64,000 nt of DNA. Source: Eudorina sp. 2006-703-Eu-15 (lineage: Eukaryota; Chlorophyta; Chlorophyceae; Chlamydomonadales; Volvocaceae). Below the pieces are notes generated by a model that was not told where the DNA came from, ran no database searches, and was given only the letters and a program-made list of their open reading frames with translations. This document shows positions 9,691 to 21,035 of this stretch, one piece after another. Both the position numbers and the translations under genes were made by a program. Within the stretch, counting starts at the first letter, position 1. Each line of letters opens with the position of its first letter. The stretch is from the NCBI GenBank assembly GCA_003117195.1, contig BDSI01000039.1, forward strand, positions 316,001-380,000. The letters run 5' to 3'.

Positions 9691-12600
9691 ATGTCGGCTG
9701 CCGGCGGGGCACAGGACCAAGTGGGAGTAGATGTTCAGGCCTTGGCGCTTGACGCCACCTGCCAGTACTCTCTCTCTCCGTCTACCCTGTTTCAAATCAA
9801 CTCGGTGAGGTTGGTCACTTGTGCGCAGCTGAGGGGACTGAAGGGACAAAACGCGAGGTCTGACCGGGCGCACGCGCACTCGGGAGGCCGTCCGACTTTG
9901 TGCTAGCTGCGTGAAGGCCTGCTTTCTGTCTTTAATCCCATCCTAATGCGCATTCAAATGCATTTAGCTCCGTTGTATGGCTACTTGCGCACACGCACCT
10001 GCGTAGCCAGTATGCACGGGATGCCGTGCTGGGCCTCTTTTATCGCACCGCAACGGCGGCTTTTGATGTCTACAGGATAAAGACTCTGAAAAGCTTTCGA
10101 AGCTTGGCGGAGCGGCCGGGCTTGCGGAGGCGCTGTGCACTAACCTCCATGACGGCCTGAGCGAGGGGACGGACAAGAACGGTGTGGAGGCGCATCGCCA
10201 AGGTGAAGGCCGCACGCGCCGTCTCGCCACCAGGCGCCCATTAGCAGCCGCGCAAGTGCAGTATTACACACCCATCGGGTCGCTGAAGGGGCTGCCAAAA
10301 ACTGGCACGGGCGTCGGTGCTGACGCATATGTGCAACCCTTCCAGTCGGTCACATGCTCTTAATACTATATACTCTTGGGCTTGATTGTGTGCTGTATCC
10401 CATGCGCTGTCTTTGAGGTTTGCCGCCTCCTGACGCCCCCTTCCGACGTCCCTCCCTCCCCCCGCTCGACTGCCCCGCGGACCCGATGATCCAACCTGGA
10501 CGCGCCTACCACAGCTTATGGCGCCAACACTTTCCCCGGTGGGCATTGGGGGAGGCGCTGACGCCGGGTGGCGGGGAACTACTGCGCCTTCGGACTGGGT
10601 GTTGGGCAGACAGCTTTTAAGTAGTTTGGAGGGACCGTGGCGGGGCCCGAATCCCCCATCCGCGGCGCATTTGCGTCCCGCGAAACCCCTCTTCTCCACC
10701 GGTACAGGGGACCGCCGGCGGACAAACGCTGCCAGGCGTCACCCCGCCGTGCTGTTCCAAACCCGTGCGCCCGGCCACACGGTAACCGCCTTTCGATTTT
10801 TGAATCTGCTTTTGTCCACACAGAGAAGCCCCCGCCGTCCTTCCTAAGCATGCTGTTCGAGGCCTCCAAGGACCCCATGATCATCATCCTGCTCATCGTC
10901 GCCGTGGTGAGTCAAGCTATGTTTGGGAGACTGGGACCGAGGCAAGCCCCTGGATTACGGAGCGGGGTGGAGCCGGGCATGGCAGGGTGCGGCTGATGGT
11001 GATGATGGCGGCAGGGAGAACGCAGGGACGACCATGATAAAGGTTGGGGGTGACAGCAGTGGCGGATGGCTTCACGCGCGTCAACGGCGCATCGGTCGTG
11101 ATCTCGTGAAGCTCGCCGAGCAATTAGATATAGTTACCCGCTGGTCAAGCAGCAAGCAGCGGTGTCACCTCCGCGCCGGAATGGCGGCGGTGGTGGCGGA
11201 TGAGATGAGCGGGGGCCCGGTAGGCCTGGCGGGTAGACGTCGGCGTTAGCAGTCGGCCGCCCTGCCATCTGTCTCAGCTGGGATGTCTGTTTTTGCTGCT
11301 CTCGGTGATTGACTACTTGAAAATGTAGTCCGATCGTATGAATTCGCTGGATGCCCGGTGCTTCGAACCCGTCTCGGAGGGACTCTCGGGGTTGCAGTCG
11401 CGGTTGGCGCTAGGCGAGGCGCCTCAAAGCTGCCACATGTGACAAGACTGCGCACATCATTCACCATTCGCAATGTGGGCCCCCCGCTGCAGGTGACCAT
11501 CGTGCTGGGTGCCGCAGTTCCGGAGCAGCGTGCCCACGACGGCTGGTCTGAGGGTCTGGCAGTGCTGGGCACGGCCCTCATCGTCATCTTCATCGGTGCG
11601 TAATTTGCCCGCAGCTTGCTCTCAGCCCCGCACATCGGCATCCCGCAAGTGGGCCCCACGTCTCCTGCTTCCGGCGCTGCCATGCCTGCCTCACTCCCAC
11701 CAGAGCCACCCGCGCCGCCGTGTCACGCCGTGTCCGTCACTAAGCCCCGGACCCCTCTCGCCCCACTTCTTCCCATTCCAGGTGCGGGTCAGGACTACTC
11801 CAAGGAGCTGCAGTTCCAGAAGCTCAACAAGCTGAAGGACAACATCGACGTCAAGGTCGTCCGGGGCGGCCGGCAGGAGCTGGTCCCCAACACGGATGTG
11901 GTGGTGGGCGACGTGTTGTTCCTGGACACGGGCGACAAGGTCATAGCGGATGCCATCGTGATCGACTCCCAGGGCCTCGTGCTGGACGAGGCCTCGCTGA
12001 CGGGCGAGAGCGACCCCATCAAGAAGGACCCCCACAACGACCCATGGGTCAGGTCGGGCACGACGGTGAGGCCCAGCCAGCCCAGGCGGCAGCCGGGAGT
12101 AAAACTTGAAGCCACACATCGGCATGTATATAAACACATTGCTATATTAGGCGTCGGCTAGGTCGGCTTCATCAGAGTGTGGGCATCTTCCCGCACTGTC
12201 CAGTCTGGCGCTGTAGGCAGCCGCCGTCGGAGCTGTTGTAACGGCCCGCTGTGCTGTGCTGCACTGTGCTGTGCTGTGCTGCGTATTACGCAAAACGCAA
12301 TACGGTGGACAGGTGAACGAGGGCAGTGGCCATGTGCTGGTGGTGGCGGTGGGGCCGCACAGCGAGTGGGGCAAGACCATGGCGCTGGTGTCGGAGGCGG
12401 GCGACGACCAGACTCCGCTCCAGGAGCAGCTGACCGACGTGGCGGCCAAGGTGTCCAAGATGGGTGTGCTGGTGGCGGTGGTGTGCTTCCTGGCGCTCCT
12501 CATCAAGTGGGTGTCGCCGCCGGGGGGGTTGGCGGGGGCGGAGGCGGGGCGGGCTGTCGGTTTGTTGCCGTTTTTGCGGTTTCGCTGTCATTCATGGGGG

Positions 12601-15600
12601 TGGGGCGGAGGCGGTGCTTCCGCCGGGGGAGGCGCCCTAGGGTGCCGTGTTGTGGCCTGGCAGGCAAGGGTACCTCAGCTGCTCACTCACTCACTCACGT
12701 CTTTGGGCGCAGGTGGCTGATCGTGCACAAGGGCGGTGACGTCAAGAAGATCAACGACAACGGCCCGCTCCAGTTCCTGCTGTACGCCATCACCATCACG
12801 GTGGTGTCCATCCCTGAGGGGCTGCCCCTCGCCGTCACCCTCACCCTGGCCTACTCGGTGCGTAGGTCGTGCCGGGGGCCACCCACCGGGGGCCACCGCA
12901 CCGGGGGCCACCACCCACCGGGGAGATAAGCTGCCTACCAACCCTCAATCTTCCAGACCTTCAATCCGTACAGTGGATGCGCCCGAGTGCTCCAGATGAT
13001 GTTTATAGGGCAAGAAGCTCGTCCTTCTGAGGAGTTGTTTCGTTTCTTTTTCCTCCCCTTACCGTTCGCGGACCTCAGATGAAGAAGATGATGCGCGACA
13101 ACAACTTCGTGCGCGTCCTGTCCGCTTGCGAAACCATGGGCGGCGCCACCGCCATCTGCTCCGACAAGACGGGCACCCTCACCGAGAACCGCATGACGGT
13201 GGTGGAGGGCTGGTTCGCGGGCACCTCCTACAGCGCCGTGCCGCAGCCCGAGCAGCTCAGCCCGCAGCTGCTCAGCTTGCTCAAGTACAACTGCGCGCTG
13301 AACAACAAGGCCTTCCTGCTTGACCAGGTGGGACGTGGGAGCGGGGCCGGGGGGATCGCGGAGGTCGGTGCCGCGACCTCAGTCAAGGGGCGGCGACAGG
13401 GCATGGGGGATGCGGCCAAGGGGCCCCTACTGCCTGCGGGACACGGGACACGCTGCACAGCTGCTTGCTCTGGACACTGGACACGGACACCCAACGCGGC
13501 CGTCCTCCGCCACCGTCACGCAGGAGAACGGCACCGTCGACTTCGTGGGCAACCGCACGGAGTGTGCGCTGCTGGTGCTGCTGCGCAAGCTGGGCTTCGA
13601 CTACAAGGCCGTCCGCGAGGAGCGGGAGGCGGACCAGGTCAAGGTACGGAAGGGACGACCTGCCGTACTCCCTGCGGGCTAGTTGGGGGAGCGGGGCAGC
13701 CTGGGTGGCGAGCGGTGGGGCCAAGGTGACAACAGCAGCGCGCGGAGGCGGGCCTGGCCTCTCGGGGTTCACGGGGTACCGTCACGGGGTGCCATTAGGC
13801 CGCCGCCATCAAGCCGCCGCCTGATGGATTGGGTGTAGGGAGAGTTCCCCTTGGAGGGAGGATTGAAGGGAGGGACGAGGGAGGGAGGGAGGGGATTTGA
13901 CGTTTTGGTCTCCGGCAACCAGTTCGTTTGCCGTTACGTGGTGAACTCTTGTGTGTGTGTGTGGAACCCGTCTGCGTGCACCGCCCGGTGTATGTCGTAC
14001 AGATGTACGGCTTCTCCTCGGCGCGCAAGATGGCGAGCGTGCTTGTCCGCGAGTCCAACGGCAGCCTGCGGTTGTACAACAAGGGCGCGGCGGAGTGGGT
14101 CCTGCGCAGGTGGGTCCGTACGTACGTTCGTACGCCGTCCCCCCATCCCGCCCAAACACACGCATGAACACACGGGGAGGGGCGGCTCAGTCCTCTTGAA
14201 TACACACTGGGAAGCCTGGGCGGTCCGGGCGGGTTTCTCGCTCAACACAGAACACACTTGCGAGCAGTCGCCGGGCCCGCCTCAGCGCGCCTTCATCCGT
14301 GCCGCATCTTGCGGTCAAAATAATTCCCGCTGCTGTATCCACAATCCACTGCTCGGCTCAAGCCACCGCCGTCATCATCCTTGTCCTCGTCCTCCTCCCC
14401 TTCCCTCACATACGCACCCGTGAACACGCACACATATACACACACACGCCGTGCATTGGACTTCGCTTCTCGCGGCTCAGTTTCTTTTACACACGCCGTG
14501 CAGGTGTACGGCGCTGCTGCAGCCCAACGGATCCACCGTGCCCATGGACAAGGCCAAGCTGGACGAGATGATCGCGCTGGTCACCGCCATGGCCAAGAGG
14601 GTGGGTTTAGCAGCAGCAGCAGCGCGCGACGGCGAGGGAGGGGCTGCCGCCGCTGACGATCTTGACCTGACGACCTTGACCTGACGACCTTGACCTGACG
14701 ACCTTGACCTGACGACCTTGACCTGACGACCTTGACCTGACCTGTGGGGCTCCTGCGGGCTGAGTGTTTCACGTTCGTTTGGGTTTCTCGTCGTCGACAT
14801 TCTCCGCTCCCTCTGCCTGGCTCCCCGTTTTAGGCAGACGATCACCCTCCTATCTTTCTTATCCTCACCCCTCTGAACTCCAATGCCTAAGCCTGCTGAC
14901 TCCGCCGCTCCCGTCTCCCCCTTCACCCCTCGGGCCTCCCCCCTCTTCCCACCTCCAGGGTCTCCGCTGCATCTGCCTCAGCTACAGGGACTACCCGGGC
15001 AACGACCCGACCCGGCCCGCGGACTTCTTCGAGGATGCTGACCAGGTAGGACGACTGTACGCCCCTGGACTCGAACCCGGGATGTGCTCCATGCCATGCA
15101 TCCCATGCTCAGCCGTCCCCCCGACTTGCACCTTGCAGGACTCCACGCGAAACGCGATGCAGCCCTACCCGCCCCCACCCCTCACAGGACCCCAACGCAC
15201 CCACCCATCCGATACCACCCTGTTCCACCCAGCGTCGCGCCCCATCCTGGACATAGTTCGCAATGACCGGGCGCCGCAGACACCCTCCCCGCCCCACTAC
15301 GCCCACCCTCCCCGCCCCACTCCGCCCACCCTCCCCGCCCATTTCCGAACAGGTGGACAACGGCCTGATCGGTTTCGCCATTGTGGGGATCAAGGACCCG
15401 GTCCGTGCTGAGGTACCGGAGGCCGTACGCGTCTGCCAGGCCGCGGGCATCACCGTGCGCATGGTCACAGGTGCGTCGTACGACATTGTACGACAAGTAC
15501 GACGGTCACGCAACCCCTTCCCATGACTCCCTGACTGCACACACAGCCACGGACACATGCGCCGGCTTGTCACCGGTTCGTCACCGGCCTACCGGCCACG

Positions 15601-18600
15601 CGGCGCAGTGTTCCAACGAACATGCTTACACGCTCGGCTGTCGCCGTTGGCTGTCACCGATGACCCGCGGGATCCGCTGTAACATCCTTGATAATAACGC
15701 GTTATAACGGTTACCGTTGATTTGGGTTCCGGGTGTGGTCATGTCATGTACATCGACCGTTCGACTGAGCGGAGCGAGGTCGTTTCTGGCGGGTGGCCGC
15801 TCACATTTTCGTGTGCGCGTGCGCAGGTGACAACATCCACACCGCCCAGCACATCGCCCGCGAGTGCGGCATCCTCGTGGACGACTGCGTGGCGCTCGAG
15901 GGCCCGGTGTTCCGAGCCATGCCCGCCGGCGAGCTGGTCCCGCTGCTGCCCAAGCTCCGGGTGAGCCCGTACCGGTAACTGTACCGGTAACTGTACCGGT
16001 AACTGTACCGGTAACGGCCCTCCCCCCCCCGGGGCAAGTCCAGGCGCTGCCGCCTGGCCACCAGGTGCAGCGCGCGACAAGCTGTTCCAGGGCAAGGGGA
16101 ACACAAGCCGGAAGCCGTCGCTGCTGCCGACGTGCTTTGTGATGTACTACATAATGTCTTGCTCTGTGGTGTCTCTCTAGTGCAGTTTCCGGATGAGTGC
16201 GGGGGGCGGCCGGGGAACGGGTAGGTGGGCAAGAGCGGGTTATCCGCTATCCCCCGGGGCCCAGGCCGCCTGTGCCACGGTAATTCATGCACACCACCGA
16301 GGGTCCTGCGCGCAGTACTGACGTGCTGTCGTACACGTTTTCGTACGTGTCGTACAATCCACCAGGTGTTGGCCCGGTCTTCGCCCGAGGACAAGCTGAC
16401 GCTGGTGTCGCTCCTGAAGAAGCAGGGCGAGGTGGTGGCGGTGACGGGCGACGGCACCAACGACGCGCCGGCGCTCAAGGAGAGCGACGTGGGTCTGGCG
16501 ATGGGTATCGCGGGCACGGAGGTGGCCAAGGAGGCGGCGGACATCATCATCCTGGACGACAACTTCTCCTCCATCGTCAAGTCGGTGCTGTGGGGCCGTT
16601 GCGTCTACATGAACATCCGCAAGGTGCGGCGCCCCACCCACCCACTCAGCTAGATAGATACGGTAGACTAAGGGCGGGGAGAGGAGGGGGCAGGAGACGA
16701 GGAGGAGGTGTCTCCTCTGGTTTTTCCCACGTGTCTGCATTCTGTGGGAGGGCTGGCGGGCGTCTAAGAAAACCGGCTCACGGCTTCCGAGTAACCAAGT
16801 TGGGGAAGGGCCTTTTGTAGAGGTGGCTTGTGCCGTTGCGCGCGGCGCAGCGCGCGGGGGCCCCCCCACATCACCGGCCCCCAACCGCCCGGCCCTCTTC
16901 TTGAGTATGATCGAGACCGTGAAACTCCTTTTTCCCCAATTGACGCCGATGCCACCTCACCCCACCTCGCCTCTTGATCCCGATCAGTTCCTGGTGTTCC
17001 AGCTGTCGATCAATCTGGTCGCGATGATCTCCGCCGCTGTGGGCGCGCTGTACGGCGGAGTGCCGCCGCTCAATGTCCTGCAGCTGCTGTGGGTCAACAT
17101 GATCATGTGAGTGCCTGTCGGTGTGGGTGGGGTGGGGGTGGGGGTTGGGGTCGGGTGGGGTCGTGTCGGGTTGGGATCAGGGGGGGTGGGGTCGAGTGGG
17201 ATCTCTCTGGTGGTTCCGGGGCGGTTGGACGATAGACCTTCACAAAGCTCACCTCCCGCCTCCTTGCATCACCGCCACGCGCCACCTCCGCCTTTGCCTC
17301 CTTCCCAGCCCAGAGCCCACCCCGCCATCGCTCTGCCCCATTCATTCGCGGCAGGGGTACATCCGCCACCGCCACCCGTGTCTTGCCCTCAGCTTCATCA
17401 GCTGCGCTCACATCAACTGAACAAATATGTAGCCCACACGACTGCTGCCATCGCCTCTGCGCCGTATCCACCCCGTACCCACCCAGCGCCTCTTCCCGCC
17501 TCTGGTCCGTCCATCCGCCCCTCCCCCTCTGTCCCCCACGCTGGGCTGTTTCTTTATAAACCCCACGCTTTTTTTCTTAACCCCTCCCCTCCCCTCCGCG
17601 CCCTCGCCCTCAGGGACACGCTAGCTGCCCTGGCCCTGGCCACCGAGGACCCCTACCCCGAGCTGCTGCAGGACAAGCCGCACGGCCGCACCGAGCCCAT
17701 CATCACGGGCCTTATGTACATGCACATCGTCGCCGCCGCGCTGTACAAGCTGTTCTGGCTGTTCGCCTGCCTGTACGGCCTGCCACGGGTCCTCTCGGCG
17801 TACGCGTAAGTTCCACGCACGCGCTCGGGCCGAGCATTTCCTTCGGACGTCAGCCGGGCGCTGTCATGCACCCAGCCGCCATCTGCACGGGCCCCGCGAC
17901 GCACCCACCCGTCCGTCACCAACCTCTCGCCATACAAACCCCACCTGCGAACCCCTCGCCCCCTCCCTCCCACCCCGCAGTGTGCTGGGTGTGGACGAGT
18001 ACTATCAGAAGGACTGCACGGACATGCTGGGTGACAAGGTGAGCGGATGCCGCTGTGCTGGTCGACTGGCAGATGCATGGCGAGGTCTCCGGCTAGTGGC
18101 GGTGACTCATCAGCCCATCAGACACAGCTTCTCAACCTGGAAAGGGGAAGGGGAAGGGGAAGGGTGCCGCGCGTCCTGTACTCGAGGACAGGGGTGCGAC
18201 AGGCCCCGGGTTTCCACGCTCGCTTCAGGTGTAGCAGCTCGGTGCGGTGTACGACAGTACGGACGACGGCCGCGCACCGTCCCCACCCGGTGCGGTGGCG
18301 CAGTCTTGGCGTCACCCGACGCACGTCAACCCCCTTCACCCCTCCTGCCGGCCCCCCTTCACCCCGCCGGTGTGACCCCCTCCGTCCCTCTCTCCCCCCG
18401 CCTCTCCGCCCCCTCCACCACCACGTCCCCCTCGGCCCCAGGATTTCAACGCCACAATGCAAGCGGATCTGTGCCCCATCATGGCCTACTGCGGCTTCCC
18501 CCGCGGGCTCATGGAGCGGCAGACGTCGTACTGCCCCCTCCATGCGCAGTGGCTGGCGCTGAACGCGTCCGCCTCAGTGCCCAGCGACCAGCAGGCCGCC

Positions 18601-19163
18601 GTGTGCCTTCAGACGACCCCGGGGGCCCCCAACTGCCCCCGGTAAGCACGCGAGGAAGGGCGCGGAGAGGAGGGACGGGGAGGTTGAAAGAAGCAGCCCA
18701 GAAACACCCAGGAGGGGAGGGGAGGGGAGGGGAGGGGAGGGGAGGGGAGGGGAGGGGAGGGGAGGGGAGGGGAGGGGAGGGGAGGGGAGGGGAGGGAGGG
18801 GAGGGGAGGGGAGGGGAGGGGAGGGGAGGGAGGGGAGGGGAGGGGAGGGGAGGGGAGGGGAGGGGAGGGGAGGGGAGGGGAGGGGAGGGGAGGGGAGGGG
18901 AGTCGGTTGTGCTGCCCGTTGCGGTGGTGGGGCTGCTGTTTGCGGTGGGTTGGCGGGTCGGCAGGTCCCCCCTGCTGTTGAGTGCTGAGGAGTTGGTTGC
19001 CCTGCCCTGCCCTGCCCCTGGGTGGACCGTTGACCCACAGGAACGAGGAACTGATCCGGGCCCAGAAAGTCATGGATGACCAGTACGACAGAGAGATGCT
19101 GCAGAGCTACAAGCCGGCCTTGTCAGTGCTGTTCAACGCGTTCATTCTGGCGCAGGTGGGTGG

Positions 19164-19239
<76 letters not shown>

Positions 19240-21035
19240 GTATGTGGTGGGTCGGTGGGTGGCGCCGCTGCGCAGCCGGCGCGAGGAGCCTCCCCCCGCC
19301 CCGCCCCGGCCCCCCCGCAGCCCCGCCGCAGCTCCGCGCCTTGTTCGGGATGGCCTGAGCGGGGGCCGCTCCCTAACCCTACCCTGTGATTTGCGATTTG
19401 CCTCCCTCTGCTGCTGGTGAATGAATCTCGTGACAGGTGACCCGACCCACGGGTCATCTGTTGGTAACAGTCGCAGCCATCTGCCGCCGCCCGTCTGCTC
19501 GTCATCTGTCAATAACCGATAGCGGAACCGTCTGCCCTTTCCCCCTCTCCCGCCCGCCTTCCCCCTCCCCCCACCCGCCTCCCCCTCCCCCCCGCACCTC
19601 CTCCTTGAACCCCCTTCTCCCCTCAGGTGGCTAACGCGTTTGTGTCCCGCCGCATCGGCCTGGAGCTTAACTTCTTCAAGGGGCAGCTCCACTCGCCCAT
19701 CTTCAACATCATCATGGTGCTCATCACGGCCATGCAGGTGGTCATCATGCAGACGCCCATCTCCTTCATCTTCAAGGTGAGAGGTCCGGGAGGCGCCTCT
19801 GACCGCCCTTCCCGCCCCTCACACACACGCACCACCTTCGAGCGGGTTTCTCGCTGTACGCACAAACACACATACTCCTCTCGGCTCAGTTTCTTTTTAC
19901 ACACACACACGCACATACGCTCATTTTTTCATACAAACGCTTACACACACATACACACACTAATACAGACACACACAGACTTGAGTCGGGCATTGGGTAT
20001 ATTATATACGCATACGGGCAAACTATCGGGCGCCGATCGGCCCCTCGCATGTCACGCACTCCTGTTCTGCCTTCCTGAATAACACAGACTTGAGTCGCTT
20101 TTGCCTAGGGCGCCTCCCGAGAGAGAGAGACCCGGAGGGGGCGCCCTCGTATGCATGTTTTCGCAGCTTGTTTTCGCAGCTTGTCTTCACGGGGACGGAC
20201 TCCACGACGGTTCCCCGTCCCTCCAGTCCCAGCCCACCTAACCCCGACCCCATACCGGCGCAGCCCCGCCGCCGCCTTCACTCCTCCGTCGTCCCGCCGT
20301 AACCGACGCTCCCCCAAATTTACAAGTGGACGGAGGGTTGGTGTGAATCCCACCTTTGGCCGCTTTCCGTTAAAGTTGGCGGCTCGGTTCGGGCGCTGTG
20401 CTTGCCCGTTTCCGTGCGGACGCCTTGCTCTGACCCGTGGGTCACGTGTCCTGCTCTGACCCCGACAGGTGGAGCCGCTCAACGGGGCCGAGTGGGGCGC
20501 CTGCATCGCCATCGGCGTTGGTGCCATCCCCTACTCCTGGGGGGTGCGCCTGCTGGCCCGCGCCGTGCTGCCGATGGCGGGCAGCTCCTCCAACTGGCTG
20601 GCGGGTCTGCGCGGCAGCCGCGCATCCAACATCACCGCTGCGGGCGCGGCGCCCATGCGGCAGGCCGCCAACCAGCCCCGCACCCTCTCCGGCCGTACCT
20701 CCTCCGGCCCCGCCAACACCAAGACGCTGTCGGGTCGCACCGTCTCGGGCCCCAACGCCTCGCCGGTCATCTCGCTGGCAAAGGCGATGTCCGGGAAGAC
20801 GCTGTCCGGCAACCCCACCGTCGCCGTCGGGGGCCAGCCACCATCGCAGTCGCAGGTACGGGGCCCACTCGGGGAGTCGACCAGCGGCAGCCAATCCGGT
20901 CGGCGGGCGGGGTCCGCGTCGTTCGCGCGGGTGGTTCCGGAGCCCCTGCCGTCGCAGTCGTCGCAGCGGTTGCTGAGCCGGGGGTCGGGGTCGCCTCCGT
21001 CACCGACCACAGTGGCATGGGCGGGTGATCCGTGA
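9691..21035 (+). CDS. P2B-type Ca2+-transporting ATPase (PMCA/ACA class)
   Basis: Exports Ca2+ from the cytosol using ATP. 23 exons: 9691-9804, 10076-10202, 10515-10538, 10824-10906, 11493-11595, 11782-12065, 12313-12506, 12713-12857, 13079-13327, 13524-13643, 14003-14109, 14504-14600, 14959-15045, 15353-15470, 15827-15960, 16366-16623, 16988-17106, 17614-17805, 17981-18038, 18442-18641, 19041-19155, 19627-19776, 20469-21035. All phases match, giving 1214 aa. Hallmarks: TGES (224-227), PEGLPLA in TM4 (from 344), the phosphorylation site DKTGT (Asp387), KGAAEWVL, the hinge TGDGTNDAP (from 689) and [17 protein letters not shown] in TM6. The first residues ([12 protein letters not shown], then [12 protein letters not shown]) match the P2B N-terminus. 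The extracellular TM7-TM8 loop is enlarged and Cys-rich (exons 19-21). The C-terminal tail after TM10 is long, Ser/Thr-rich and has internal repeats; no clear calmodulin site can be read. Exon 3 is only 24 bases. Confidence 0.95.
12245..12290 (+). repeat. Short TGTGC-type pentanucleotide tract in Ca2+-ATPase intron 6
   Basis: Imperfect copies of GCTGT/GTGCT just upstream of exon 7. A similar TGTGC tract occurs at 37815-37847 in the dynein gene. Confidence 0.8.
14661..14741 (+). repeat. 14-base tandem repeat in Ca2+-ATPase intron 12
   Basis: Nearly six perfect copies of CTTGACCTGACGAC. It lies in the intron between exons 12 and 13, shortly after the splice donor at 14601. Confidence 0.95.
15663..15689 (+). 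repeat. Dispersed element B, copy 1 (Ca2+-ATPase intron 14)
   Basis: 27 bases with core CCGCTGTAACATCCT that match 51720-51746 in a dynein intron at 24 of 27 positions in the same orientation. Both start with the small palindrome CCCGCGGG. Confidence 0.65.
15969..16015 (+). repeat. 12-base palindromic tandem repeat in Ca2+-ATPase intron 15
   Basis: Almost four copies of GTACCGGTAACT, starting 8 bases after the splice donor of exon 15. Each copy contains the palindrome TACCGGTA and extra GGTAAC donor-like sites. Confidence 0.95.
18711..18902 (+). repeat. AGGGG pentanucleotide array in Ca2+-ATPase intron 20
   Basis: About 190 bases of almost pure AGGGG with two 4-base interruptions. The + strand, which is also the transcribed-RNA strand, is entirely purine, so triplex or G-quadruplex structures are possible. 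Confidence 0.97.
19165..19245 (+). repeat. GT dinucleotide array in Ca2+-ATPase intron 21
   Basis: About 40 GT units with few interruptions, beginning ten bases after the splice donor at 19156. The array supplies many potential GT donors. Confidence 0.95.
20039..20082 (-). repeat. Dispersed element A, copy 2 (Ca2+-ATPase intron 22)
   Basis: Inverted copy of 3934-3977 in the SecY gene (41 of 44 positions by eye). It is preceded by long CA-rich DNA (19870-19980) and lies in the 692-base intron before the last exon. Confidence 0.75.

Noticed and set aside
15060..15140. tRNA-like GGTTCGAGTCC on the - strand in a Ca2+-ATPase intron
   Set aside because: The upstream sequence does not give a cloverleaf: no D-arm and no matching acceptor stem.
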